Shown here piece by piece: positions 8,037-16,559 of a stretch of DNA of 41,737 nucleotides. Numbering within the stretch: position 1 is the stretch's first letter; the number at the start of each line of letters is the position of its first letter. The notes beneath the pieces were generated by a model, which ran no database searches, was not told where the DNA came from, and was given only the letters and a program-made list of their open reading frames with translations. The position numbers were made by a program, and so were the translations under genes. The stretch is from Gammaproteobacteria bacterium (GTDB taxonomy: Bacteria > Pseudomonadota > Gammaproteobacteria > SZUA-229). The stretch spans positions 1 to 41,737 of the forward strand of contig JAOUKT010000023.1 of the NCBI GenBank assembly GCA_029882395.1, read 5' to 3'.

Positions 8037-9053
8037 TTATTCGACACATCTGGCCAATACCAGGGAAAAATACTCATTTGAAGGTTCAAAATGATCAACA
8101 ATTTCCAGCTCTGCCTGCTGCAATAGCTGGCCTATCCCTGCAAATGAATATTTACGGCTGATCTCAGTGAGTATTTTTTCGCCATCTTGTATATGCAGCT
8201 GTTCATCCAAGTCATTAAAGTTAATCAGCTGGTCAGCGCGTGATTGCAGGTACATTTCTATCTGCGATTCTGACTCATTGAACACAGCCTGATGCGTAAA
8301 CTGCGCCTGATTAAAGTCAGCGCCTAACTGATGATTTAATACCGATAAGACATTAAGATTAAATTCCGCTGTCTTGCCCTGGGCGTCGTTATACGCTGAC
8401 TCCAGTACCCCGTGATCTTTGAGCCGGTCTATACCCAGCAACAAGGTATCTCCCGCCAGCATATGCTGGCGCACTTCTTTTAAAAATGCGATGGCTTCAG
8501 TTTCCGTGAAGTTACCAATACTGCTGCCTAAAAAAACGTATAAACTGTGGCCGTCAGGTTTCGGCAAATGTGACAAGCCGGCCGAATAATCACCCTCCAA
8601 TGGCTGCACATCCAGCCAGTCATATTGCATCATCAGCTCATGAGCGGTTTGCAATAACATCGGCTCACATACATCAAATGGCCAGTAAACAGGGCAATGG
8701 TTGAGCAACTGGCAGGCATCAAATAAATGCCGGGTCTTGCGACTGGTGCCGCTGCCCAGCTCAATAATATGATGCAATTGCAGCTGGTCAATAATGTGCT
8801 GACAATAACGGTTCAGCAGTCCGGATTCTGTGCGGGTTGGGTAATACTCATCGGTATCACAAATCTGATCGAACAGGACTGAACCACGGTGGTCGTAAAA
8901 ATATTTTGGGGGCAGTGAGTAAGGTGCATTTAACAGATTTTTTCTGACATCCTCAGCCAGATCCGGCACCGTCATCGCAGCCGGAACCTTAAGAGTGGAA
9001 ACGATCTTTTTGGGTGTGGCGACAAACTCCTGCTCTAAATGATGTAATATCAT
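8037..9053 (-). CDS. egtD: L-histidine N-alpha-trimethyltransferase (hercynine synthase)
   Basis: SAM-dependent enzyme that trimethylates histidine to hercynine, the first step of ergothioneine synthesis. The family motifs are clear: PPKYFYDHRGSVLFDQI, then DEYYPTRTE near the N-terminus, and the SAM-binding IELGSGTSRKTRHLF. At 338 residues it fits the EgtD family (about 320-330). AAGG lies 6 nt before the ATG at 9053; another ATG at 9059 directly abuts that site and is less likely. It is divergent from egtC-egtB with only 40 bp between the start codons, so one short shared promoter region must serve both directions. Confidence 0.93.
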   Translation of the reverse strand: MILHHLEQEFVATPKKIVSTLKVPAAMTVPDLAEDVRKNLLNAPYSLPPKYFYDHRGSVLFDQICDTDEYYPTRTESGLLNRYCQHIIDQLQLHHIIELGSGTSRKTRHLFDACQLLNHCPVYWPFDVCEPMLLQTAHELMMQYDWLDVQPLEGDYSAGLSHLPKPDGHSLYVFLGSSIGNFTETEAIAFLKEVRQHMLAGDTLLLGIDRLKDHGVLESAYNDAQGKTAEFNLNVLSVLNHQLGADFNQAQFTHQAVFNESESQIEMYLQSRADQLINFNDLDEQLHIQDGEKILTEISRKYSFAGIGQLLQQAELEIVDHFEPSNEYFSLVLARCVE

Positions 9054-9093
9054 AGACATCCTTTTCTCTCATATTATTAGGAAAGACCGACTT

Positions 9094-9870
9094 ATGTGCA
9101 GACTAGCCGCCTATCTGGGACCAGAAACCAGCCTTCATCATATTGTCTTTGATACTAACCATAGCTTGGAAAAACAGGCATGGCAACCCAAGGAATTAAG
9201 AGAAGCCAAACTCAATGTCGATGGTTTTGGCTTTGGCTGGTTTAACGAAAACGGCCAGCTAGCTCGCTATCGACAGACCCTGCCGATATGGGGAGACGCC
9301 AATCTCAGGGATTTTTGTCATAGTCTTCAGCGCCCATTGTGGCTCTGTTATATTCGCAGCGCCACACCCGGACTCGGCACCAGTTTGACCAATACCCAGC
9401 CTTTCTCTTATCAAAGCTGGCAGTTTTTACATAATGGTTACATCAATAACTTCAGCCTCGACATCAGGAGTAGAATACGCCATTTTTTACCACATTCATT
9501 AGAATCGCTTATTGATGGCAACACCGATTCAGAATACCTCTTTGTTTTAATATTACATTTTTTCCAGCAATCAAACGACATGCCCGGCGCCATACGCGAA
9601 GCCTTCAAACAGTTAAAAAAATGGCTGGAAAAAGAACGGGCTCTGTTAAACATTATATTAAGTGATGGCGATCAAATCATTGCCAGCTCTTATGCCATTA
9701 ACGGCGAGAGCCCCAGTCTTTATTACGGCAAAGATATAGAAGGCTTCCCTAAAGAAAGCCAGTTACTGGTCTCAGAAAAACTCAACGATGACGAACACTG
9801 GCAAGCGATCCCGGCTGGCAGCTTAATCCGCTTACGAGCCGGCCTTGCCGTAGAGATAAAGACATTATAA
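9094..9870 (+). CDS. egtC: Class II glutamine amidotransferase-type hydrolase, EgtC
   Basis: Ntn-type amidohydrolase expected to remove glutamate from gamma-glutamyl-cysteinyl-hercynine sulfoxide in ergothioneine synthesis. After removal of Met1 the nucleophile would be Cys2 (MCRLAAYLGPE). Other family marks are NVDGFGFGWFN, CYIRSATPG, QPFSYQSWQFLHNGYINNF and NTDSEYLF. At 258 residues the length is normal. AGGA lies about 11 nt before the ATG. egtB follows 15 nt after its stop on the same strand. The motifs alone could also fit the YafJ group of unknown role; position between egtD and egtB decides the call. Confidence 0.88.
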   Translation: MCRLAAYLGPETSLHHIVFDTNHSLEKQAWQPKELREAKLNVDGFGFGWFNENGQLARYRQTLPIWGDANLRDFCHSLQRPLWLCYIRSATPGLGTSLTNTQPFSYQSWQFLHNGYINNFSLDIRSRIRHFLPHSLESLIDGNTDSEYLFVLILHFFQQSNDMPGAIREAFKQLKKWLEKERALLNIILSDGDQIIASSYAINGESPSLYYGKDIEGFPKESQLLVSEKLNDDEHWQAIPAGSLIRLRAGLAVEIKTL

Positions 9871-9885
9871 CTAAAAGACATCGAC

Positions 9886-11046
9886 ATGATCATTACCGAG
9901 CCTGCAACCCTTCAACGATTATCGGCGGCCCAGCAGCGGCTAATACACATTGTCAAACGCTTAGACGATGATGACTATCGCCAGCAATTTCACCCTGAAC
10001 TCAGCCCGCTGGGCTGGCATTTAGCGCATTGCCTTTACATCGAAAATTACTGGTTGCATGAGATTCTCTGTGGCAACAACACGCTGACCAAAGGCCTTGA
10101 TCAGCTTTACCTTCCTGAGCTGTCTGTAAAAACACAGCGTGGTGCCAAGCTTCCGCCATTGAAGCAGCTGCTGCAGATGGCTGAACAATACCAGGCCAAC
10201 AACCGGCAGTTTCTGCAATATATTTCAATCGAAAAAAAACAGCAGCATCTGCTTAAAGATAACTACCTGCAAGACTTTATTATTCAGCATTATGATCAGC
10301 ACTATGAAACCATGCAGATGATCCTGCAGCAGCGCGCACTTAAAAAAGATTATTCAGATTATACGGTGACAAAAAAACTCATCGCGAACACAGCTGCAAG
10401 TGACACCATTATTGTGCCGACAGGAGAGTATCAGGCAGGCTCAGATCAGTCTGTCAGCTACGATAACGAGCGGCCTCGACACAAAATAAAAATCAACCGT
10501 TTTTCAATTGCAAAACAACCGGTCAGCAACCAGCAGTACCTCGCCTTCATCTTCGATCATGGCTATCAGAACAAAAAGCTGTGGTCACGTGAAGGCTGGC
10601 AATGGCTTGAAAACAGCGCCGTGCAATCACCGCAACACTGGAAACAGGACAGTCAGCAACACTGGTTCGGCGTTGATCAGACAGGTGCCTTTGATTTAGA
10701 GCCGGAACAAACACTGTCTGGCATTAACTATTACGAGGCCAGTGCCTTTGCAAAATGGTCAAAGGCCCGGCTGCCGCATGAGCATGAATGGGAGCGTGCC
10801 TTTTGTTCACAGCATCTGGAAAACACCGGCACAGCCTGGGAATGGTGTCAGAACCGTTTTTATCCCTACCCGGGTTTCAAAGCCTTTCCTTATGATGGCT
10901 ACTCCAGTCCCTGGTTCAGCCAGCCTCATTTTGTACTTAAAAGCGCCAGCGTGCATACCCAGAAGAGCATTAAAAGAGCTAGCTTTCGGAATTTTTTCGG
11001 GCCGGATAAACGTCATGTCTTTGCCGGTTGCAGGCTCGCCTATTAA
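9886..11046 (+). CDS. egtB: Hercynine oxygenase / sulfoxide synthase EgtB
   Basis: Non-haem iron enzyme that joins hercynine to a thiol (gamma-glutamylcysteine or cysteine) using oxygen. The N-terminal DinB-like domain carries the likely iron ligands in GWHLAHCL (His45/His48) and HYDQH (His135, His139). The C-terminal formylglycine-generating-enzyme-like domain runs from about residue 185, with PTGEYQAGSD, NYYEASAFAKW, RLPHEHEWERA and the closing FRNFFGPDKRHVFAGCRLAY. At 386 residues it is somewhat shorter than many EgtB proteins. No methyltransferase domain is fused, which argues against ovothiol synthase OvoA. The neighbouring EgtC suggests the gamma-glutamylcysteine route. Confidence 0.92.
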   Translation: MIITEPATLQRLSAAQQRLIHIVKRLDDDDYRQQFHPELSPLGWHLAHCLYIENYWLHEILCGNNTLTKGLDQLYLPELSVKTQRGAKLPPLKQLLQMAEQYQANNRQFLQYISIEKKQQHLLKDNYLQDFIIQHYDQHYETMQMILQQRALKKDYSDYTVTKKLIANTAASDTIIVPTGEYQAGSDQSVSYDNERPRHKIKINRFSIAKQPVSNQQYLAFIFDHGYQNKKLWSREGWQWLENSAVQSPQHWKQDSQQHWFGVDQTGAFDLEPEQTLSGINYYEASAFAKWSKARLPHEHEWERAFCSQHLENTGTAWEWCQNRFYPYPGFKAFPYDGYSSPWFSQPHFVLKSASVHTQKSIKRASFRNFFGPDKRHVFAGCRLAY

Positions 11047-11057
11047 GGCATTCAGTT

Positions 11058-11086
11058 TTGATTCAGCGCTCACAAACAGGTATTCT
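11058..11086 (+). promoter_or_regulatory. Candidate sigma-70 promoter for nadC
   Basis: TTGATT (11058-11063) and TATTCT (11081-11086) are separated by exactly 17 bp, about 30 bp before the nadC ATG. Each hexamer matches four of six consensus bases. It lies just beyond the egtB stop, so nadC probably has its own promoter even though it is co-oriented with egtB. Confidence 0.45.
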
Positions 11087-11116
11087 TAGCGCACTTTAGA
11101 TAAATAATTAAACCTC

Positions 11117-11953
11117 ATGAATATTCCTCAAAGTTATATCGAAAATTCCGTCGCCAATGCCCTGCTTGAAGACATCGGCACGGGTGACGTCACCGGCCAG
11201 CTAATTCCGGAAGATGAGGTCAGCATGGCGACCATCATCAGCCGCGATACAGCCACCATCTGTGGCATCGACTGGGTTGAGGAAGTTTTCTCACAGCTCG
11301 ATCATGAGATTCATATTGAATGGGAAGTAGAAGACGGCGAGATAGCAGAGCCCGGTCAGACGCTCTGCACCTTAAGCGGTAATGCACGTGCGTTGCTCAG
11401 TGGCGAACGTACGGCACTTAATTTTCTGCAAACTTTATCGGCAACGGCAACAGTCGCCCGCCGTTACGCCAGCGAAGTTAAGGGCACCCAGACTCAGGTA
11501 TTAGATACACGAAAGACGATTCCCGGTTTACGCCTGGCACAAAAATACGCGGTCAGTTGTGGTGGTTGCTCAAATCACCGCATAGGTTTATTCGATGCCA
11601 TTTTAATCAAAGAAAATCACATTGCCGCCGCCGGCAGCATCGCCGCTGCGGTGGACGAAGCCCGCTTCATCAATCCCGAACTGAGTATCGAAGTTGAAGT
11701 TGAAAATATGCATGAACTGCAGCAGGCCTTAGATGCGAAGGCGAATCGCATTATGCTGGATAATTTTGATCCCGAACAGATCAAACAGGCAATTGAACTC
11801 ACGGCTAAGCGTGCCGAGCTTGAAGCCTCTGGTGGTATCACGCTTGAGAATATCCGTGAGTATGCTGAAACCGGTGTTGACTACATTTCCATCGGCGCCC
11901 TGACTAAAGATATACAATCCATCGACTTGTCCATGCGTTTTGGCCTGCTCTGA
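11117..11953 (+). CDS. nadC: Nicotinate-nucleotide pyrophosphorylase (quinolinate phosphoribosyltransferase)
   Basis: Converts quinolinate and PRPP to nicotinate mononucleotide in de novo NAD synthesis. 278 residues, normal for the family. Recognisable segments are LLEDIGTGDVTGQLIP at the N-terminus, ERTALNFLQTLSATAT, the PRPP-site region LDTRKTIPGLRLAQKYAV, GGCSNHRIGLFDAILIKENH, and the C-terminal SGGITLENIREYAETGVD with ISIGALT. The next gene starts 2 nt after its stop codon, so it heads a tight nadC-acyltransferase-rhodanese operon. nadA and nadB are not in the window. Confidence 0.96.
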   Translation: MNIPQSYIENSVANALLEDIGTGDVTGQLIPEDEVSMATIISRDTATICGIDWVEEVFSQLDHEIHIEWEVEDGEIAEPGQTLCTLSGNARALLSGERTALNFLQTLSATATVARRYASEVKGTQTQVLDTRKTIPGLRLAQKYAVSCGGCSNHRIGLFDAILIKENHIAAAGSIAAAVDEARFINPELSIEVEVENMHELQQALDAKANRIMLDNFDPEQIKQAIELTAKRAELEASGGITLENIREYAETGVDYISIGALTKDIQSIDLSMRFGLL

Positions 11954-11955
11954 AT

Positions 11956-12705
11956 ATGAGCTTGCTTCGCATTATTCTGCGAGTCATCTTTTTGTCTCTG
12001 GTGATGCTGATTGGTGTGATCATGGCCGCACTTTTTTTACGCCAGACCATGTCACCAGCCGGTTTCTCAGCTCAGATCACCCGTCTCTGGCACCGCCAGG
12101 TCTGTCGTGCTTTCAACATTGAGGTCACTGTTTATGGCCAACTGCCGCAACAGGCGATGTTGCTGGTAGCCAACCATATTTCCTGGTTCGATATCACAGC
12201 CATCGGTAGCGTCATATCCGCCCGCTACCTGTCGAAATATGAGGTGGTAGGCTGGCCAGTAATTGGCTGGCTGGCAAAAAAAGCCGGCACGCTTTTTATT
12301 AAAAGAGGTACCCGCCAGTCTGCCATGCACAGCATGGAAAAAATGACCAAGTCGCTGCAACAGGGTGATCATGTTGTGTTATTTCCGGAAGGAAAAACAA
12401 GTGACGGCCAGGCCATTAAAAAATTCCATGCCCGTCTTTTCCAGAGCGCTGTCGACAGCCAGGTGATGATTCAGCCGATTTTAATTTGTTACCCTCATCA
12501 ACAGGGCGTACACCCTAAAGCACCTTTTATTAATGATATTACAATCTATCAGTCGGCTCTCGGTATGCTTGGCGAATCACATATGAAAGTAGAACTTCAT
12601 TTCCTTCACGCACTGCCGACTGCAAACAAATCGCGTGATCAACTCGCAAAAGAATGTGAAGAATTGCTGCGCAACCATATTAACAACACAGGTAAACACT
12701 CATGA
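11956..12705 (+). CDS. PlsC-family lysophospholipid acyltransferase
   Basis: Membrane-associated acyltransferase, probably acylating a lysophospholipid such as 1-acylglycerol-3-phosphate. It has one N-terminal membrane segment (about 4-28) and the HX4D motif NHISWFD (His74, Asp79). The substrate-binding block FPEGKTSDG is near residue 140. At 249 residues it fits the PlsC/YihG-like group, but its exact substrate cannot be told from sequence. It starts 2 nt after nadC and its last codons overlap the start of the rhodanese gene (ATGA), so all three are very likely co-translated. Confidence 0.88.
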   Translation: MSLLRIILRVIFLSLVMLIGVIMAALFLRQTMSPAGFSAQITRLWHRQVCRAFNIEVTVYGQLPQQAMLLVANHISWFDITAIGSVISARYLSKYEVVGWPVIGWLAKKAGTLFIKRGTRQSAMHSMEKMTKSLQQGDHVVLFPEGKTSDGQAIKKFHARLFQSAVDSQVMIQPILICYPHQQGVHPKAPFINDITIYQSALGMLGESHMKVELHFLHALPTANKSRDQLAKECEELLRNHINNTGKHS

Positions 12706-13586
12706 GAAAAATACTCTTTCTGTTAACACTTTTCACAACACTGCAATTTTCTTTTACGTCTTTATTGGCAGCCCCTGTTCTGGTCGATACCGAATGGCTG
12801 TCAAAAAACTTAAAACACAAAAACATCGTCATTGTGGATACCAGCGATGCCACTCAAAACATGCGTTTCCATATCCCGGGCGCTGTACACATTGACTACA
12901 ATGAGCTGGTTTACAAGCGCAAAAAAGACAATATTTCACTGCAAATTGCTAATGATTATTTCATGCGCCTTTTGGCTCAGCGTGGCATCAGCAACGATAC
13001 TTATATTATTATTTATGATGATATGGGAGGCCTGAATGCCGGCCGCTTATTCTGGCAACTCGAACAGATCGGTCACAAACAAGTCTCGGTTCTTAACGGC
13101 GGGCTTGTAAAATGGATCCTTGAACACCGACAGGTCAGCAACATAAACAGCAAAATCACCGCCTCTCGTTATCTGCCTAACACCACCAGCCGCCATGACA
13201 ACCTCGCGAGCCTAAGCCAGCTCAGGCAAACAAAAAGCCTGCTGATAGACGCCCGTAGCAAAGAAGAATTTGCAGGCCACCCGAGGTACCCGCGTACAGG
13301 ACATATTCCCGGTGCGAAACTCTGGGACTGGCAGTCAAATATTGATTTTGAAAAAGCCTTCACTATAAAAAACAGCGCTCAGCTATTAGCCGAGCAAAAG
13401 CACATTAATCTGCAAGATAAAAGCCAGCCAGTGATCACCTATTGCCGTTCCGGGCACAGAGCCGCTCAAAGCTACCTGACACTTCGAAGCCTCGGCTTCA
13501 CTAATGTAAAACTTTATGATGGCTCTATGGCTGAATACAGTCAGGATAAAAGCATGCCGTTAGAAAAAGGCTGCACTGGCTGTTAA
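12702..13586 (+). CDS. Exported tandem-rhodanese sulfurtransferase
   Basis: Transfers sulfane sulfur, for example from thiosulfate, to an unknown acceptor. Residues 1-24 form a signal peptide ending near SLLAAP, so the protein is probably periplasmic. The first rhodanese repeat (about 26-145) has Asp where the catalytic Cys would be (IIIYDDMGG) and is presumably structural. The second (about 165-290) carries active Cys248 in TYCRSGHRAAQSY. The extreme C-terminus is GCTGC, giving two additional cysteines (291 and 294) that could form a relay or disulfide. The ATG overlaps the end of the acyltransferase gene. A link to ergothioneine sulfur chemistry is only suggested by nearness. Confidence 0.87.
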   Translation: MRKILFLLTLFTTLQFSFTSLLAAPVLVDTEWLSKNLKHKNIVIVDTSDATQNMRFHIPGAVHIDYNELVYKRKKDNISLQIANDYFMRLLAQRGISNDTYIIIYDDMGGLNAGRLFWQLEQIGHKQVSVLNGGLVKWILEHRQVSNINSKITASRYLPNTTSRHDNLASLSQLRQTKSLLIDARSKEEFAGHPRYPRTGHIPGAKLWDWQSNIDFEKAFTIKNSAQLLAEQKHINLQDKSQPVITYCRSGHRAAQSYLTLRSLGFTNVKLYDGSMAEYSQDKSMPLEKGCTGC

Positions 13587-14248
13587 CCATGAACACTCTG
13601 CTGGATGTCTTTCATCAAGACTGAAAGCAGAGCAATTATGACAGCTGCAGGCAACATCAATTAACCACCGCCTGCCCATGATGGCAAAGCATCGAAAATA
13701 CCAGAACCATTAGAGGCTGTGCTTAATTGCACCAGCATGCTGCTCCAGCACGTTTATGGTATAACCCGAAGGCGAATACAATCAACAAAACATGCCCCTG
13801 ATGATGGCCATTGATCAACTGGCTTTGATCATGACGGACATCAGTTAAATTTCTTTTTATCTCGGATAGCAATGAGTTTATTTTATGACACTGTCGTTTT
13901 TAATGACTTTAATTGCTGCAAACAGTAACTTACAAAGACTTTGTTATGTAAATCGAGACAAGCTAATTAAATATTAATATCGCTTAATAATTACTATTAA
14001 TAATTTTAATTTGTTAAATATAACGAATGACTATAAATTCTATACACACCGCTTGATTGATACATCTGCATTAATCAAAATGATTTAAACAGAAGCCCGA
14101 GCACTATCAATTCGGGTTTATCTTTAAAGGAGAATTCCAGATAAATCAGGTGTGACCAAAAGACTCAGGTCTAACATACAGAGCTCAATCAGCTCATCCA
14201 AACCCGCAAGGCGCACGCCGTCACAGGCTGCCTTGCGGGTGCCTTTAG
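13587..14248. other. 662-bp gap: AT-rich, hairpin-containing, no convincing gene
   Basis: No reading frame here looks coding; the longest plus-strand frame after an ATG is about 25 codons. From about 13920 to 14070 the sequence is very AT-rich. A possible promoter, TTGTTA at 14011 and TATAAA at 14032, has a short 15-bp spacer. AAGCCCGA (14093-14100) pairs with TCGGGTTT (14112-14119) with one G-T pair. A strong ribosome-like AAAGGAG at 14126-14132 has no start codon after it. Small hairpins AGAC/GTCT and GAGCT/AGCTC follow, then the strong hairpin at 14202-14240. A small RNA or decayed gene is possible; I recognise no known RNA family. Confidence 0.5.
14202..14240 (+). terminator. Strong 11-bp hairpin downstream of greB, terminator-like
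   Basis: ACCCGCAAGGC (14202-14212) and GCCTTGCGGGT (14230-14240) are perfect complements around a 17-nt loop. It lies 8 bp beyond the greB stop and would affect transcripts from either side. On the plus strand GCCTTTAG follows, and on the minus strand TTGGATG follows, so neither side has a full T-tract. The plus-strand side is the better terminator, which hints at a transcript arising in the gap to the left. Confidence 0.55.
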
Positions 14249-14752
14249 TCATGTGGCACTGTATTCAATATCAATAATAATTAATTCTTTTTTGCCTTTA
14301 GGCAAGATCAGGCTCACGTCATCATCCAGTTTTTTTCCCAGCAATGCTTGTGCAACAGGAGAATCCATACTGATATATTCTTCTTCTCTGTCAAACTCAT
14401 CAGGCCCGACAATTCGATAACGCTGCGCTTTGCCCTCTTCATCTTCCACGGTGACCCAGGCACCAAAAAATATTTTGTTTTGATCATCCGGTATACTCGA
14501 TACCACTTTCATATTTTCCAGTCTTTTACGTAAAAAACGCACCCTGCTATCAATCTCACGCAACTGTTTCTTTCGATAAATATACTCTGCGTTTTCAGAG
14601 CGGTCACCCTCGGCAGCGGCTGCGCTAACCGCTTTAGTCACTTCTGGTCGCAACTCAAACCAGAGATAATCAAGCTCCTGGGCCAGATGCTGATAGCCTT
14701 CAGCTGTTATATATTTAGAGCCCGGCTTTTGCGGCGGTCGATAACGCCCCAT
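14249..14752 (-). CDS. greB: Transcription elongation factor GreB
   Basis: Stimulates transcript cleavage by stalled RNA polymerase so that elongation can resume. 167 residues. The N-terminal coiled coil (about 15-85) includes EVTKAVSAAAAEGDRSENAE and REIDSRVRFLRKRLENM, with the acidic tip residues present. The C-terminal FKBP-like half includes FFGAWVTVEDEEG, RIVGPDEFDREEEYISMDSP and VAQALLGKKLDDDV. The phrase YLWFELRPEVTK identifies GreB rather than GreA. The frame is open for 16 more codons upstream, but the ATG at 14752 overlaps the stop of the preceding CoA-binding gene by one base (TAATG), which implies translational coupling. Confidence 0.95.
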   Translation of the reverse strand: MGRYRPPQKPGSKYITAEGYQHLAQELDYLWFELRPEVTKAVSAAAAEGDRSENAEYIYRKKQLREIDSRVRFLRKRLENMKVVSSIPDDQNKIFFGAWVTVEDEEGKAQRYRIVGPDEFDREEEYISMDSPVAQALLGKKLDDDVSLILPKGKKELIIIDIEYSAT

Positions 14753-15114
14753 TAATAGCGCCCCTGGTCGAGCATAACCAGCGTACAATCCTGCACACAT
14801 TCGATGCCTGCCGCTTCAAACTGCTGCTGTATTTCTGCTGATTCTGTACCCGGATTAAAGATCACTCGTTTAGGCTTTAAGGCACACACGTCTGCTACCA
14901 TCGCTGCCATTCTTGCCGGTCCTACATAAAGTGCAACGGTATCAATCTGCGTCGATATCTGGCTTAATGAGGCGATGACGGCAATGCCTTCGATTTGTTT
15001 TATTTTAGGGTGTACCGGCACGACTTCATGGCCGGCAGCCTGTAATTTAATCAAGGCTTTATATGCAAAGCGATCAGGCTTTGCACTGGCTCCTAATACC
15101 ACTACTTTCTCCAA
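14752..15114 (-). CDS. YccU-like CoA-binding domain protein
   Basis: Small Rossmann-fold protein of the CoA-binding family (120 residues), function unknown, cytoplasmic. It begins with the nucleotide-binding VVVLGASAKPDRFAYKAL and continues with GHEVVPVHPKIKQIEG, VALYVGPARM and RVIFNPGTES. No ATG is available at the right place. I choose TTG at 15114 because GAGGA (15123-15127) lies 8 nt upstream and the family normally starts immediately before the first beta strand. A TTG at 15129 is the alternative. Its stop overlaps greB. Confidence 0.8.
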   Translation of the reverse strand: MEKVVVLGASAKPDRFAYKALIKLQAAGHEVVPVHPKIKQIEGIAVIASLSQISTQIDTVALYVGPARMAAMVADVCALKPKRVIFNPGTESAEIQQQFEAAGIECVQDCTLVMLDQGRY

Positions 15115-15251
15115 GACTTTGTTCCTCAATCAGCCAAAAAATTTGATAAAATATGACACTGTTCGACTATTAAAGCCATAATTTATTCATTTTGTGCTAT
15201 TAGATAGCCATAACCCGCTCATACTGAGCTTTAAATCTTTGATGAAATTTT

Positions 15252-16547
15252 ATGTTTAATAATAAATCGCTAGCACTGAAGTTTGTCCTCTCCCTCAGCA
15301 CCATTCTAGTTATCGGCTGTACAATTGCCATTGTGTTATTACAGATGCGTGAAAGCATGATCATCGATACACTAACAGACAGTGTAAAAGCTACGTTACT
15401 GACCGCAAACACCGCCTCTTCTGCCGAGCTTGTCGACAGGCTCACGCAGACTATTAGCCAGATTATTTCCTCGTTTATCTTCGAGCTCAGTCTCTTGATG
15501 TTTGCTATTGCAATCTTTGTGATTGCCAGCGTTTACCTGATATTCCTGATGTTAATTCGTAAACGTCTGGCGACTCTGGCGACGCGCTTTCGGGATGTCT
15601 CTGAAGGCGACGGCGATCTCAGCAGGCGCATCACTGTGCACGGTAATGATGGCATTGATAAACTGGGGCACCAGTTTAATAAGCTGATTGAAAAAATTCA
15701 GTCCATCATGCTCAAAGTTGTCTCCGCATCCAACCAGGTATCATCTGCCGCAAGTACAGTCGCTGAAATCACTCAGCAAACCGCCAGCGTCATTGTGCAG
15801 CAGCGTTCTGACACCGAACAAATCGCCACTGCCATGAACCAGATGACCGCAACGGTGCTGGAAGTTGCCGGCAACGCCGGCAATGCTGCCGATGCCGCTC
15901 AGCACGCACAAAGCGAATCCTTAGAAGGCAAGCACACCGTAGAAAACACCATTGAATCGATTCACTCTCTGGCCAGTGAGGTTGCCCAGGCCAATGAAGT
16001 CATTAAACAACTGCAAGCTGACAGTGAAAACATCGGCACGGTGCTTGATGTGATTCGCTCGATCGCGGATCAAACCAACCTGCTGGCTTTAAATGCTGCG
16101 ATTGAGGCCGCCCGGGCCGGTGAGCAAGGACGAGGATTTGCTGTGGTGGCCGATGAAGTTCGTGTGCTGGCAAGCCGGACTCAACAATCGACTGAAGAAA
16201 TTCAGCAGATGATTGGCAAATTACAGGCCGGTGCCAATAATGCCGCCAGTGTAATGGAAAGCGGACACCTGCGCGCAAATGACAGTGTCGAACAGGCGTC
16301 CAAGGCCGGCGAAGCGCTGGATAAAATCACCCAGGCGGTGATGACTATCAGCGAAATGAATACGCAAATTTCTCAGTCTGCAAATGAACAGCAAAGTGTG
16401 GTCACTAGCATGGATCAAAACCTGACCAGCATCAGCCGTTCTGCCAGCAGCACGGTTGATGCCACGCAGCATACTTTAAATGAAATACAGGAATTATCAC
16501 GGACTTCAGATGAACTGCAACAGATCCTGGCACAGTTCAAACTGTAA
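15252..16547 (+). CDS. Methyl-accepting chemotaxis protein
   Basis: Inner-membrane chemoreceptor of 431 residues signalling to CheA/CheW. Two membrane segments (about 10-31 and 74-103) flank a very short periplasmic stretch of about 40 residues, too small for a normal four-helix ligand domain. A HAMP domain follows (about 100-155, containing [11 protein letters not shown]). The cytoplasmic coiled coil has the conserved hairpin tip [20 protein letters not shown] (271-290) and then [15 protein letters not shown]. The protein ends without a CheR-binding pentapeptide. No che genes are nearby. It may sense membrane state or work through a partner; that is inference. Confidence 0.93.
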   Translation: MFNNKSLALKFVLSLSTILVIGCTIAIVLLQMRESMIIDTLTDSVKATLLTANTASSAELVDRLTQTISQIISSFIFELSLLMFAIAIFVIASVYLIFLMLIRKRLATLATRFRDVSEGDGDLSRRITVHGNDGIDKLGHQFNKLIEKIQSIMLKVVSASNQVSSAASTVAEITQQTASVIVQQRSDTEQIATAMNQMTATVLEVAGNAGNAADAAQHAQSESLEGKHTVENTIESIHSLASEVAQANEVIKQLQADSENIGTVLDVIRSIADQTNLLALNAAIEAARAGEQGRGFAVVADEVRVLASRTQQSTEEIQQMIGKLQAGANNAASVMESGHLRANDSVEQASKAGEALDKITQAVMTISEMNTQISQSANEQQSVVTSMDQNLTSISRSASSTVDATQHTLNEIQELSRTSDELQQILAQFKL

Positions 16548-16559
16548 AGCATGACCGCT

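Noticed and set aside
9886..11046. Ovothiol synthase OvoA instead of EgtB
   Set aside because: OvoA carries a fused methyltransferase domain; this protein is short, lacks it, and sits with separate egtD and egtC.
13590..13870. Decayed gene on either strand in the gap after the rhodanese gene
   Set aside because: A few short stretches look protein-like on the minus strand, but stops interrupt every frame and I recognise no family, so I do not call a pseudogene.
13920..14070. Replication origin in the AT-rich block
   Set aside because: No cluster of DnaA boxes and no dnaA, dnaN or gidA neighbours.
14249..14800. Longer greB product starting at 14800
   Set aside because: The extra 16 residues overlap the CoA-binding gene and do not resemble GreB; the ATG at 14752 forms the coupled TAATG junction.
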